In this document: positions 1-8,609 of the stretch, piece after piece
Numbering within the stretch: the stretch's first letter is position 1
Layout: the number at the start of each line of letters is the position of its first letter
Origin: JAFDBW01 sp963723355
GTDB lineage: Bacteria > Desulfobacterota > Desulfuromonadia > Desulfuromonadales > BM103
DNA: 61,054 nt
NCBI GenBank assembly: GCA_963723355.1
Contig: CAVRQQ010000004.1
Span: 1 to 61,054, forward strand
Reading direction: 5' to 3'
Translations under genes and position numbers: made by a program
Notes under the pieces: model-generated
Seen by the model: the letters and a program-made list of their open reading frames with translations, nothing else
Databases searched by the model: none
What the model was told of the DNA's origin: nothing

Positions 1-146
1 TCTACCTGCTGAACGATCTTTCCCGTTCCTATATGCCGCCATTTGTCGGCAATGCCACGGAACAACGGGCGGCGGCCGCTTATCTTGCCAGCATCGCTGG
101 CGGAGAGCTACCGAGTGCCAGATGGGTTGTAGAGGGTGACGAATAA
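1..146 (+). CDS. C-terminal end of a c-type cytochrome (partial)
   Basis: The reading frame is open from base 3 to a TAA at 144-146 and gives 47 residues. It contains YMPPFVGNATEQRAAAAYL, which has the shape of the end of a class I cytochrome c domain: the Met of MPPF would be the distal haem ligand, followed by the final amphipathic helix. The haem-attachment CXXCH lies outside the window, so the call rests on this tail alone. The next gene starts 43 bases downstream on the same strand and encodes a membrane protein resembling a quinol-oxidising haem subunit. The pair may therefore be a membrane cytochrome b plus cytochrome c module. The type of cytochrome and the number of haems cannot be told. 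Confidence 0.55.
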   Translation, partial: YLLNDLSRSYMPPFVGNATEQRAAAAYLASIAGGELPSARWVVEGDE

Positions 147-188
147 AACAAATGAAGTTTTTTCATTGTCAGCTAAACGGAGTGATCG

Positions 189-1313
189 ATGGACACCAAT
201 CTCATGATTCAAACGCTGCAGGATCCCATGGGCGTGCCTTTTTACCCGGTCGTTTTCCAGGGCTTGAGCATCCTGACCTTTGCCCTGCATATCTTCTTTG
301 TTAACCTGGTCCTGGGCGGCGCCCTGATCGCCGCATGGGGACATTTCAGCAACGATGAACGATGGCAGAAACTCAGTCGGATGTTGGCCAAGGTGACGAC
401 CATCAACATCTCAATCGCCATTGTCCTCGGAGTTGCCCCGCTGCTCTTCGTCCAGGTCATCTACGATCCCTTCTGGTACACCTCGAACCTTCTGAGCGCC
501 TGGTGGACCATGCTTTTCCTCGCGGCGTTGATCACCGGCGCCCTGGCGATGTACGTCTTTTATCTGAAACGCAAGACCGGAAAACAACGCGCCGGCGGCT
601 TTGGCCTGCTTGCTGTCGCCTGCATCCTGTTCGCCGCGCTGATCATCCATGTCCTGTCGATGCAGGCGCTGCATCCTGAACAGTGGTTGGGCTGGTATGT
701 CAGCGGCCTGAAGATGAACACCGCAGGCTGGGGACTCAATTCGCTGCAGATCAGCCGGCTTCTGCACTTCCTGGTCCCGGCACTTCTGAACACCGGGATA
801 TTTCTGATGCTCTATGCCTGGTACTTCAAGCCGCGAGAAGACCTCGACCAGGCGTATTTGGCCTGGGCAGCAAAGCTCGGCCTGAGCCTGGCACGCTATG
901 CGGCGATCGCGACCGCTTTGATCGGTATCTGGTGGCTTATCGGCCTTCCGGCGGAGTTCAGTTTCATGACCGAGCATAGCCTGATTGCCGGATACCTCCT
1001 GGCCATTCTGCTGATCGTCCTGCTGTTCAAGGCACAACAGGACCCCTCCGGCTATGCGCCGAGCGCCGCAGTCTTAAGTCTTTTGACGCTACTGGTGATG
1101 AGCGTCTCGCGGGAATCGCTGCGTCTGAGCTACCTGAAGCCGTTCGGCTACTCGATCTACGACTACCCGACGACGGTCGACTGGGGCAGCACCACCCTGT
1201 TTCTGGCAACCTTCGTGCTCGGTATTGTGGTGGTTGCCTACTTGTTGACGATCGCATTCAAGGCCGGGCGTGGTGAATACATGCAGGAGCTGAAAGCCTC
1301 AACAGAACCGTAA
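189..1313 (+). CDS. Multi-TM membrane protein resembling a short cytochrome bd subunit I
   Basis: This 374-residue protein has about nine hydrophobic helices and a soluble, charged C-terminus. The first helix carries FALHIFFVNLVLGG, and LLHFLVPALLNTG lies in a later helix. Membrane histidines placed like this are typical of haem b ligands in cytochrome bd-type subunits. It is shorter than CydA (about 450-520 residues), and I see no clear Q-loop. It follows the tail of a cytochrome c gene on the same strand, so a quinol:cytochrome c or terminal-reductase role is a reasonable inference. The next gene is convergent and its stop lies only 4 bases away. A non-haem membrane protein cannot be excluded from sequence alone. 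Confidence 0.5.
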   Translation: MDTNLMIQTLQDPMGVPFYPVVFQGLSILTFALHIFFVNLVLGGALIAAWGHFSNDERWQKLSRMLAKVTTINISIAIVLGVAPLLFVQVIYDPFWYTSNLLSAWWTMLFLAALITGALAMYVFYLKRKTGKQRAGGFGLLAVACILFAALIIHVLSMQALHPEQWLGWYVSGLKMNTAGWGLNSLQISRLLHFLVPALLNTGIFLMLYAWYFKPREDLDQAYLAWAAKLGLSLARYAAIATALIGIWWLIGLPAEFSFMTEHSLIAGYLLAILLIVLLFKAQQDPSGYAPSAAVLSLLTLLVMSVSRESLRLSYLKPFGYSIYDYPTTVDWGSTTLFLATFVLGIVVVAYLLTIAFKAGRGEYMQELKASTEP

Positions 1314-1317
1314 GGAA

Positions 1318-2337
1318 TCACCAGCCCAGCACGATTCCGGCCAGGCCGATCAGCAGACCGACCGCGAAATTGATCAATTTTACGCGCAGAAAATCACGCC
1401 TGGAATCCGCCAGCAATGGCAGCATGCCGTGACCATCCTGAACCATCGAGTTGGCGAGCAGCACGCTGAAGGGCAGCGCCCCCTCGACATAAAGGGTCAG
1501 AAAAACCAGGTGCGGGCCCGATTCCGGAATCAGGCCGAGCAGGCAGGCGGAGAGCAGCAGCAGAAGCCTGTGCTCCTGCAGCCAGGCAGTGAGCTGGAAC
1601 GTCTCAAGCAGCAGATGCATGACCAGCAGGGCGCCGAAAGTCCAGGCCAGGATGCGCGGGATATGGGTCTTCACCACGTGTTCCCAGAGGTGGCTTTCAA
1701 GAAAATGGTCGGGCACGGTGGCAACGATGAACAGGCCGACCATGGTCGACAGTAGCAGCGTCCAGCGGATCCAGTCCCAATCTTCCGGACCGATTTCGCC
1801 AGTGCCCAGGCCGAGCAGAAAGAGGCCCGTCGCCAACAGCAGGACGCCCCGTGAAAGTGAACAGTTGCGCAATTGGCTGAGGATTTGGCCGCGGGGGAAA
1901 CACTCACAATCCTCCTCGTCATGCAGGTGAAGATCGTGAGCGGCATGCGCATGGGCGACCCAGCTCCTGGCGAACCGGTCTGTCAGTGCTCCGGCCACGA
2001 TGGCGACCAGGAAGAGGATGCAAAAAACCATGCCGGCGGTCTTCGGTGCCATTGCCAGCATGACAAATGATTCATCGCCGCTGGTTGCAATCATCGCCGC
2101 AACAACCGCGCCGGGAGTGACCGTCCGGTGCATGTAAAGCGATACCACGGCAAAGGCACCAAGGCAGCCGGGACTCACTCCGAGCGCGGCGGCCAGCAGG
2201 TATTGCCGCCAGCGGCCTCCACGCAGGGCCTCCTGCCAGACGCCTCGACTGAGAACGTTGAGATATTCGATGACCAGCATCATCACGAAAACGAAGCCGG
2301 TAATCATCAGGGCGTGTTTCAGGCTGTAGAGAATCAT
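1318..2337 (-). CDS. 10-TM putative heavy-metal exporter (ArsP_2/DUF2899 type)
   Basis: This 339-residue inner-membrane protein has two sets of about five helices that share small-residue motifs (ALGVSPGCLGAFAVVSLYMH in the first half, GLIPESGPHLVFLTLYVEG in the second). This inverted two-bundle pattern fits the putative metal exporter family. The central cytoplasmic loop, around residues 135-155, is rich in metal ligands: HAHAAHDLHLHDEEDCEC. That suggests binding of a divalent or thiophilic metal, but the substrate is not shown. The start is set by a strong GGGAGAGCC ribosome site just before the ATG. It is transcribed divergently from the Mla operon, across a 256-base intergenic space. Confidence 0.7.
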   Translation of the reverse strand: MILYSLKHALMITGFVFVMMLVIEYLNVLSRGVWQEALRGGRWRQYLLAAALGVSPGCLGAFAVVSLYMHRTVTPGAVVAAMIATSGDESFVMLAMAPKTAGMVFCILFLVAIVAGALTDRFARSWVAHAHAAHDLHLHDEEDCECFPRGQILSQLRNCSLSRGVLLLATGLFLLGLGTGEIGPEDWDWIRWTLLLSTMVGLFIVATVPDHFLESHLWEHVVKTHIPRILAWTFGALLVMHLLLETFQLTAWLQEHRLLLLLSACLLGLIPESGPHLVFLTLYVEGALPFSVLLANSMVQDGHGMLPLLADSRRDFLRVKLINFAVGLLIGLAGIVLGW

Positions 2338-2593
2338 GGCTCTCCCGAAAGATTAGAAGCGTATAACCATTTCTAACAATCAGACGCCGGAAGTCAAACG
2401 TCAGCGAATTTCCATTTAAGTGATCCTGACGCGCTCTCACGCCTTTTTTTCACAGCCTGTGTTTGCGTAAAAGTGCTCTTGTTTGGCCGGACAATCTTCT
2501 TTTTAAGCAAACCAGTGATAAAATTAGAAATATCTACTGAACGGCCTGGTGATGCGGTAGCTTCCTGCAGTCCCTCTGAACGGGTATCGACGA

Positions 2594-3760
2594 ATGATCG
2601 GGAAACAGACATCCGATGTATATGAAAACGATCTGCAAGGCTGGCAGCTTGAAAAGCAGCTTAAGGGAGACCAGGGCCTGGAAATTATCCTTGCCGGTCG
2701 CTGGTGCCTGGATCAGGCCTTACCGTCCTGGGAGGTCCTGAAGACGGAACTTGGCAAGAATGATCTGCGGCGCCTGTTCTTCCGGGCAGACCAGCTGGAT
2801 GCCTGGGATACCGGCCTTTTGGCCTTTCTGAGCGGTGTGCTGAAATTCTCTGCCAGGCATGACATCGCAGTCGATTGCAGCGGCCTGCCCGCCGGTGTTC
2901 AGCATTTGCTGAATATGGCCTCTGTCGGACCCGAACAAAATATCGGTGCTGGACGGCAAAGCAAGGCCGGAATATTTTCCCGGGTAGGGGTCGCGACGAT
3001 CGATTTTTGTCGCGGCTTTCCAGAAATGCTGCATTTTTTGGGCGAGGTCACTTTGTCCATGGGCCGATTGCTGACCGGCCGGGCACAATTCCGGCGCAGT
3101 GATTTCTGGCTTGAAGTGGAAGAGGTCGGACCGCGCGCCTTGGTGATTGTCACAGTGATCAGTTTTCTGGTCGGATTGATCCTCGCCTATCTTGGCGCCG
3201 ATCAGTTGCGCCTGGTTGGGGCGCAAATTTTCATAGCGGACCTGGTGGCGATTGGCATGGTGCGGGAAGTGGGGGCCCTGATGACCGGCATCATCATCGC
3301 CGGTCGAACCGGTGCGGCGTTTGCTGCGCAGCTCGGAACCATGCAGGTGAACGAGGAAATCGACGCCTTCCGGACCTTGGGGATTTCTGCCGTTGATTTT
3401 CTGGTTCTGCCGCGCATCCTGGCGCTGATGCTGATGGTGCCGCTGTTAACGCTTTATGCCTCTTTCGTGGGCATGTCGGCAGGGCTGCTGGTCTCGTACT
3501 TTATTTTTGATATCGGCTTCTTCGAGTATTACACGGAAACTCTGCGTGCGCTGGAAATCAAGCATTTCATGGTCGGTCTTGCCAAAGGCAGCGTCTATGG
3601 CGCCATGGTTGCCTATGCCGGCTGCCTGAGAGGAATGCACTGCGGGCGCAGTGCCGAGGCAGTCGGCGAGGCGGCAACATCGGCGGTGGTGACCGGCATT
3701 CTGCTGATAACCATTATGGCGTCTCTCATGACCATTATCTTTTACCGGCTGGGGATATGA
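2594..3760 (+). CDS. mlaE: MlaE-family lipid ABC permease with N-terminal STAS domain
   Basis: Residues about 20-105 form a STAS-like fold (LEIILAGRWCLDQALPSW and IAVDCSGLPAGVQHLL). They are followed by the MlaE permease domain from about residue 130 to the end at 388, with the family signature GALMTGIIIAGRTGAAFAAQ and the EEIDAFRTLGI coupling region. Proteins of this kind form the membrane part of the Mla complex, which moves phospholipids between outer and inner membrane. The STAS-permease fusion is common in non-enteric proteobacteria, where it replaces a separate MlaB. The ATPase gene starts 4 bases downstream, so the three genes form one operon. The ribosome site before this ATG is weak. 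Confidence 0.9.
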   Translation: MIGKQTSDVYENDLQGWQLEKQLKGDQGLEIILAGRWCLDQALPSWEVLKTELGKNDLRRLFFRADQLDAWDTGLLAFLSGVLKFSARHDIAVDCSGLPAGVQHLLNMASVGPEQNIGAGRQSKAGIFSRVGVATIDFCRGFPEMLHFLGEVTLSMGRLLTGRAQFRRSDFWLEVEEVGPRALVIVTVISFLVGLILAYLGADQLRLVGAQIFIADLVAIGMVREVGALMTGIIIAGRTGAAFAAQLGTMQVNEEIDAFRTLGISAVDFLVLPRILALMLMVPLLTLYASFVGMSAGLLVSYFIFDIGFFEYYTETLRALEIKHFMVGLAKGSVYGAMVAYAGCLRGMHCGRSAEAVGEAATSAVVTGILLITIMASLMTIIFYRLGI

Positions 3761-3764
3761 AGCA

Positions 3765-4514
3765 ATGCCAGGGACACCGCACATCGAAGTTTGTAACCTG
3801 ACCATGGCCTATGGTGACTTTATCGTCCAGCACGACCTCAATTTCGTGGTGCAGAAGGGCGATATCTTCATCATCATGGGAGGCAACGGCTGCGGCAAAA
3901 CGACTTTGATGCGAGCGTTGGTCGGGCTGCAAAAGCCTGCAGCCGGCACGGTGTCCTATGAGGGTGAGGATTTCTGGAACGTGTCGGCGAATGACCAGGA
4001 ACGACTCAAGCGCCGTTTCGGCGTGATGTTCCAGGGCGGAGCACTGTGGAGCTCTCTCTCTCTGGCGGAGAACGTGGCGCTGCCACTGCACGAATACACG
4101 GCCCTTCCACAAGCGCGGGTCGACGAGATCGTCTCTTTTAAGCTGGCCCTGGTGGGACTTGCCGGCTTCGAGGACTTTTACCCCGCCGAGTTGAGCGGCG
4201 GTATGCGCAAAAGAGCGGGATTGGCCCGGGCCATGGCCCTGGATCCGGATATCCTGGTGGTCGACGAACCGTCGTCCGGACTTGACCCGCTGAATGCCCG
4301 TCACCTGGACGATTTGATCCTCGAACTGCGCGACGGCCTGGGCACGACGATCGTTGTGGTGACCCACGAACTGGCCAGTATCCTGTCGATCGGTAGCAAC
4401 TCAATCTATCTCGACGCCGAAACCCACACCATGATCGCCACGGGAAACCCGCAACAGGCCGCCCAAACGGGCGATGCTAAAGTGCGTCATTTCCTGAGCA
4501 GGGGGGAACTATGA
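3765..4514 (+). CDS. mlaF: MlaF-type ABC ATPase
   Basis: This 249-residue ATP-binding subunit has all ABC motifs in order: Walker A GGNGCGKTT near residue 42, the Q-loop in FQGG, signature LSGGMRKRAGLARA, Walker B ILVVDEPSSGLDPL, and the H-loop in VVTHEL. The SGGMRKR variant of the signature is typical of MlaF. It would energise the MlaE permease encoded directly upstream. Its last codons overlap the start of the mlaD gene by four bases (ATGA), so translation is likely coupled. No unusual residues were seen. Confidence 0.93.
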   Translation: MPGTPHIEVCNLTMAYGDFIVQHDLNFVVQKGDIFIIMGGNGCGKTTLMRALVGLQKPAAGTVSYEGEDFWNVSANDQERLKRRFGVMFQGGALWSSLSLAENVALPLHEYTALPQARVDEIVSFKLALVGLAGFEDFYPAELSGGMRKRAGLARAMALDPDILVVDEPSSGLDPLNARHLDDLILELRDGLGTTIVVVTHELASILSIGSNSIYLDAETHTMIATGNPQQAAQTGDAKVRHFLSRGEL

Positions 4515-5515
4515 GCAAACAAGCCAATCCCGCCATGATCGGGGTCTTCGTCCTCGGTGCCTTTATCCTCGGGGTAATCACTCTGCTGTTGTTGTCAGGG
4601 GGGCAATGGTTTCAGCATCGCCGGCAGCATGTCCTGTATTTTGACGGAGCAGCCCAGGGGCTGCAGGTCGGGGCTCCGGTGGTTTTACTGGGAGTCAAGG
4701 TCGGAACCGTCAAGCAGATCCAGCTTGGCCTGATGCAGGATGGGCGTACATTCGTTGTGCCGGTCAGCATAGAAATAGAGCCCGCAGTGGTGCAGGCCAG
4801 CAATGGCGATCAGGTCGACCTGAGCGACCCACAGACCTTGCGCGAACTGATCGAGCGTGGTCTGCGTGCCCAACTTCGGATGCAGAGTCTCCTCACCGGG
4901 CAACTCTATATCGGTCTCAATTTCTACCCGGATAAACCTTTGCGGCTGGTCGCGAATGACCCTGAATTGAGTGAAATCCCGACCATCCCAACGACCGCGG
5001 AGAAGCTTTCCCTGAAGTTGGAGGACTTCCCCATGGAAAAGTTTCTCCAGGATGTCGCGTCAATCAGTGCCTCGATGAGTAAACTTCTCGCTGCGGACGA
5101 GACCGCCGAGTTGCCGCAAAGGCTCAGCCGAACCTTGCAGCATTTGGAATCCCTGGTAAAAAAGCTGGATCATGAAAGCCTGCCTCTGCTGCAAGGCCTG
5201 CGGGACGACCTTGCGGTCCTGAACGAGGCGTTGGGTTCGCTGAAAAAAGCGGCAGACCAGGTCACAGCGCTCACAGATCCGGAATCCCCGCTGTTCAAGA
5301 ACCTGACCCGCGCCAGCGAAGAACTGGCAGGCGCAGCCCGGGCTGTCGAAAGGCTCAGTGGTGAGGGTTCGCCAACGGCTGTTGGCTTTTACGAGATGCT
5401 GCAGGAGGTTTCCCGTGCGGCACATGCGACGAGAATGCTGGTTGAATCGCTTGAGCAGCAGCCGCAATCAATCCTGTGGGGCAAGCCCGACCTAAGGGAA
5501 ACCGATGACAGGTGA
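4511..5515 (+). CDS. mlaD: MlaD-like MCE-domain substrate-binding protein
   Basis: This 334-residue protein has one N-terminal membrane anchor (residues about 8-30, rich in Leu/Val/Gly). The MCE domain follows at about residues 38-125, with the signature LQVGAPVVLLGVKVGTV. The rest is a long helical region, about residues 150-310, of coiled-coil character. MCE proteins of this type project into the periplasm and form hexameric lipid-transfer rings or tubes. It is longer than E. coli MlaD (about 180 residues), as in many deltaproteobacteria. It closes the operon; the auxiliary lipoprotein that often follows in relatives is absent, and a terminator comes next. Confidence 0.88.
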   Translation: MSKQANPAMIGVFVLGAFILGVITLLLLSGGQWFQHRRQHVLYFDGAAQGLQVGAPVVLLGVKVGTVKQIQLGLMQDGRTFVVPVSIEIEPAVVQASNGDQVDLSDPQTLRELIERGLRAQLRMQSLLTGQLYIGLNFYPDKPLRLVANDPELSEIPTIPTTAEKLSLKLEDFPMEKFLQDVASISASMSKLLAADETAELPQRLSRTLQHLESLVKKLDHESLPLLQGLRDDLAVLNEALGSLKKAADQVTALTDPESPLFKNLTRASEELAGAARAVERLSGEGSPTAVGFYEMLQEVSRAAHATRMLVESLEQQPQSILWGKPDLRETDDR

Positions 5516-5533
5516 AAACAAGCAGGAAAATAA

Positions 5534-5570
5534 CAAGGGCTTAGCCGGAAATGGTTAAGCCCTTGCTTTA
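5534..5570 (+). terminator. Rho-independent terminator of the mla operon
   Basis: A perfect 10-bp stem (CAAGGGCTTA at 5534-5543, TAAGCCCTTG at 5556-5565) encloses a 12-base loop and is followed by a short T-rich stretch. It lies 18 bases after the mlaD stop. Confidence 0.8.
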
Positions 5571-5572
5571 TA

Positions 5573-5633
5573 TGGCGGAGGGGGAGGGAGATTCGAACTC
5601 CCGGTGGCTTGCCCCACAACAGATTTAAAGTCT
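5573..5633 (-). other. 3' half of a tRNA gene (selC-like), probable attachment-site remnant
   Basis: Reading the minus strand, the segment ends in CCCCCTCC-G-CCA. Before it comes a complete T arm (GGGAG, loop TTCGAAT, CTCCC) and a long variable arm (GTGG...CCAC). The upstream end is an anticodon-loop-like CTTTAAA. An 8-base acceptor strand, a long variable arm and CTTnAAA are the layout of tRNA-Sec. The 5' half (an acceptor GGAGGGGG, D arm and the 5' anticodon stem) is missing on the right-hand side. The loop has T where selC has C, giving UUA instead of UCA, and only 3 anticodon-stem pairs form. Homology therefore stops at the anticodon loop, as expected for the duplicated 3' end left by an integrating element. 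tRNA-Leu or tRNA-Ser are less likely alternatives. Confidence 0.65.
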
Positions 5634-5945
5634 TACCCTACTGATAAATGACGATGAACCTCGACACTTGAGGACAGTTAAACCCATTTTTTTAGGGTGT
5701 ATATGTTGTCCTGAATTATCGCCTTGTATCGTCAGGTGTTAGCAGCAAGTGTACCGTGCTCGAAGAGTTCTATTTACCGACCCCCAGCACCAAAAACAAT
5801 AAAGCCGCTGCTATTTAGACAAGGCTTTGGAACCGGAGAGAGTTGCGATAAACTAACATTGGAAGTGGACCTACTATATGGGGCCCCTCACGATGACCGC
5901 AGCACAACTTTATTCGTATCACACAGGGGTAATTAATAAAAAAAG
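5634..5945. other. Left end of accessory island, no convincing gene
   Basis: This stretch of about 310 bases lies between the tRNA fragment and the first island gene. It holds an imperfect inverted repeat (GGACAGTTAAACCCA at about 5674-5688 facing GTGTATATGTTGTCC at about 5698-5712) around an AT-rich loop, which could be a terminator-like structure or a worn element end. The only open frame (5724-5936) has no recognisable protein character. Base composition falls towards AT near the ATP-grasp gene. The start of that gene is preceded by a purine-rich A/G stretch without a clear ribosome site. Confidence 0.4.
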
Positions 5946-7442
5946 ATGAAAAAGCATATTATAAAAGATTTTGATTCTTTAAAAAACTACTTTAGAACAA
6001 TAGAAAGACCTTTCTTTGCTGTAAATAAATATCCATATAGTGCGTTAATTGGCATAGAAAATTTATTAAAGAACTTTGAAGTTCTTGCTTTTTTGAATTC
6101 AAAAGAGGCGAAAGCTATTTCAGAAAAACGCAAAATATTATTTTTTATGGGAGGCAAGATCAAGGGTGAAATAAAAGGGGATGATTTTATTGACATGACG
6201 TCGATATACAATCAAAAAGGAAGGGATGAGAATAGTAAAACAATTGCAACATTGAAAGATGATAAGATTGTCAAACATTTGCAAAGTTTTGAAGAAAATC
6301 CAGTTTTATTGGTTTACAGGATGAGCAAAGGGTTGGTGAAAACTTTTGAAGATCACAACTGGACAGTCGTTGGCAGTGATTACAATGTAAGAGAGAAATA
6401 CGACAATAAAATTGACTTCAATAAAATGCTGGAAGAAATAGAACTCCCTGCCCCGCCTTACTTGATTTTGTCTCAGGAAGATATTGACTACAAAGAGGTT
6501 TTAAAGTCACTCGGAGAGAAGATAGTTATTCAATTTCCCACTTCCTTTAGTGGGTCTGGCACTTTTATTCTAAGATCCAAAGAAGATTTTTATACGACCA
6601 TCTCTTCCGAAAGATTTAATAAACAGAAAAAGAAAAACACACTGGGGAGAATCAGGATAAGTAAGTATGTAAACAGAAAGTTGTCTCCTGTAATGGGGGT
6701 TTGCTGTACAAAAGAAGGGATCGTTTACACAGACCTATATCATCAAATTATTGATTCACCGGAAGTCGTTAAAAAAGAAAAAGGAACAGGAGTATATTGC
6801 GGGAACGAATGGACCAGTGCAAAGTTCTCTGAAATGGTTAAGAAGCAGGCATATCAAGCCGCAGAGAAGATCGGGACTTATCTACAAAACGAAGAAGGCT
6901 ATAAAGGGTACTTTGGTTTAGACTTTGTTTTGGATGATGAGACAAAAATCCTGTACCCAATTGAAGTGAATATTAGGTTGATTGGCTCTTTCCCTGTTTT
7001 TTCAATGCTTCAGGAAGTCCATAAGCAGCCGTTAATTCAAGCAATACAAATATTACAGTATTTAGATAGGGATGATTATGTTTTAGATGTTAAATCTTTG
7101 AACAAAGAGATGAAAGGAAACATGAAAGGCGCTTACATACATCTATACTCTAACAGTAGTAATGCTGTATATAACAAAGGAGAATTAGAAGCAGGTATTT
7201 ATCGAGTTGGAAAAGCTGGAGATATTCAGTTTTCCCGGCCTTCATATTCTTTGTTGGATTTGAAAAGTAAAGACGAGTTTTTAGTTTCTCAAGGAGTCCC
7301 ACATAGAAATACGAAGTTTGAAGGTTATAGGTCAGTCGCAAATGTTATCACTAAAGGTTCTTTTATGGACATGAGTGGGGAAAGCACCTGTTTTGCAAAA
7401 AAAGTTGTCTCATTTTGTTATGACACTTTGAACCTTAGATGA
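5946..7442 (+). CDS. ATP-grasp ligase, AT-rich and probably acquired
   Basis: This 498-residue soluble protein has no signal peptide. An ATP-grasp fold is supported by a nucleotide-binding stretch (KIVIQFPTSFSGSGTFILRS, about residues 196-215) and the metal-binding end of the grasp domain (LDFVLDD... followed by YPIEVNIRLIGSFPVFSML, about residues 320-360). Before these lies an N-terminal preATP-grasp region of about 150 residues. After them is a C-terminal extension of about 130 residues that I do not recognise. Such enzymes join a carboxylate to an amine or thiol through an acyl phosphate. The substrate cannot be read here. The gene is much richer in A/T than its neighbours, is uninterrupted, and ends 7 bases before the next island gene, so the two were probably co-transcribed. 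Confidence 0.75.
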   Translation: MKKHIIKDFDSLKNYFRTIERPFFAVNKYPYSALIGIENLLKNFEVLAFLNSKEAKAISEKRKILFFMGGKIKGEIKGDDFIDMTSIYNQKGRDENSKTIATLKDDKIVKHLQSFEENPVLLVYRMSKGLVKTFEDHNWTVVGSDYNVREKYDNKIDFNKMLEEIELPAPPYLILSQEDIDYKEVLKSLGEKIVIQFPTSFSGSGTFILRSKEDFYTTISSERFNKQKKKNTLGRIRISKYVNRKLSPVMGVCCTKEGIVYTDLYHQIIDSPEVVKKEKGTGVYCGNEWTSAKFSEMVKKQAYQAAEKIGTYLQNEEGYKGYFGLDFVLDDETKILYPIEVNIRLIGSFPVFSMLQEVHKQPLIQAIQILQYLDRDDYVLDVKSLNKEMKGNMKGAYIHLYSNSSNAVYNKGELEAGIYRVGKAGDIQFSRPSYSLLDLKSKDEFLVSQGVPHRNTKFEGYRSVANVITKGSFMDMSGESTCFAKKVVSFCYDTLNLR

Positions 7443-7449
7443 AAAAGCA

Positions 7450-8586
7450 ATGACAAATTTAAATTATTTCAGAGGTTTGAGTAATTACACAAATACAATA
7501 GGTCCTCCGGTTGTTTCTTCGGAAAATGTAATCGATACAAAAGTATGCCAAGCAAAAGCTCTCGCTAAGATCAGAAACCAGCAGTGCTTTAGCGCGCTTG
7601 ATTCTGATGGCATCTGGAAGATCCGCATCAAGGAGTATGTGCCCCTGGTCTGCGTGGCTCTGCATGATGGTTCCGGTTTCCCGTTTGAACTGGAGCAACA
7701 TTGTCTTCTGGCATCCGAAGACCGTATCTTCGAGGAGGATCCTCATACTGCCGAATTGGTTGTTTCTCAACCTATCGTGCTTTCGGGGCTGGATTCCCGC
7801 TATTACTACGACCTTAATAGGTCTCCCGAGCATTGTGACCAAACCATTGTTTTCGGTCGGCGAGTCTGGAAAAAGGACGTTCACCCTCTCTCCTCGCTTG
7901 CGAAACAAAGACACGAGAAATTTTATGCAGCTGTTCAAAGTCTTGGTTGAAAAACTTGTCAAATTGTTCGGATATTGCCTGATAATCGATATCCACTCCT
8001 ACAACTATTCAAGAATCGATCGTGAAACACCATTGTTCAATTTGGGAACCGTTAACTATAAACGGGAAGAAGAACATTTGTTTGCCCGTCAATGGCAGCA
8101 GGCCTGGCAGATATCAGGTTTCCCGGAATAAAACTACCGGTGGCTGAAAATGATGTATTCAAGGGAGACGGTTATCTTTTGCAGTGGGTACAGCGAGAAT
8201 TTCCGCAAACCTGCCTGACAATGCCTATTGACATCAAAAAAATCTATTGCGACGAAGTCACTGGACGAAATCTATCCGCTCAAGTTCAACGGTTGTCCCG
8301 AGAGTTAAATAAAGCCATTCATGCAGCAGCGGTCATTCAGCGGTTATTGTCCAAGAGAGGCGCTTGCCCTAGACATCTATCTCCAACTGAATGCTCCAGT
8401 GATGCAGACTGAGGTAACCGAGAAATATAATTACAGGGCTTAAAGATCTACTATACGAGATTGGGCATACTGTGGAATAATCCGGGTGCTATTTATGAAC
8501 GACAGTTCTGGTATGGCCTGAAAATATTGCCGAGACCGGAGAAGGGTCAGATTGTGAACTGGATGCTAGGCTGTCCAGATTTTTAA
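7450..8586 (+). pseudogene. N-formylglutamate-amidohydrolase-like gene, multiply frameshifted
   Basis: Three frames read in turn give one protein. Frame one (7450 to about 7945) carries VALHDGSGFP, ASEDRIFEEDPHT and RYYYDLNRS. Frame two (about 7946-8118) carries LIIDIHSYN. Frame one then resumes (about 8118-8340) with LPVAENDVFKGDGYLL. These match the zinc-dependent FGase-like amidohydrolase family: HDG, the EDP-T segment, DLNR and the IDIHS metal site. From about 8348 to the TAA at 8586 three further short coding pieces can be chained (LALDIYLQLNAPVMQTEVTE, LKDLLYEIGHTVE, AIYERQFWYGLKILPRPEKG), so at least five breaks are present. The first 110-120 bases are AT-rich like the upstream gene and the rest is not, so this may be a mosaic. 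As written it cannot make the full protein. Confidence 0.65.
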
Positions 8587-8609
8587 AACACTGCTAAAGG
8601 TGGAATGTA

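Noticed and set aside
5674..5712. IS3-type insertion-sequence ends
   Set aside because: Only a short imperfect inverted repeat is seen, with no transposase remnant.
5724..5936. 70-codon frame in the island's left end
   Set aside because: No domain, no hydrophobic pattern and no clear ribosome site; it ends just before the ATP-grasp start and is probably chance.
8413..8586. Separate small gene after the amidohydrolase
   Set aside because: The fragments chain in order with the amidohydrolase end and share its coding style across frame changes, so they are treated as the same broken gene.
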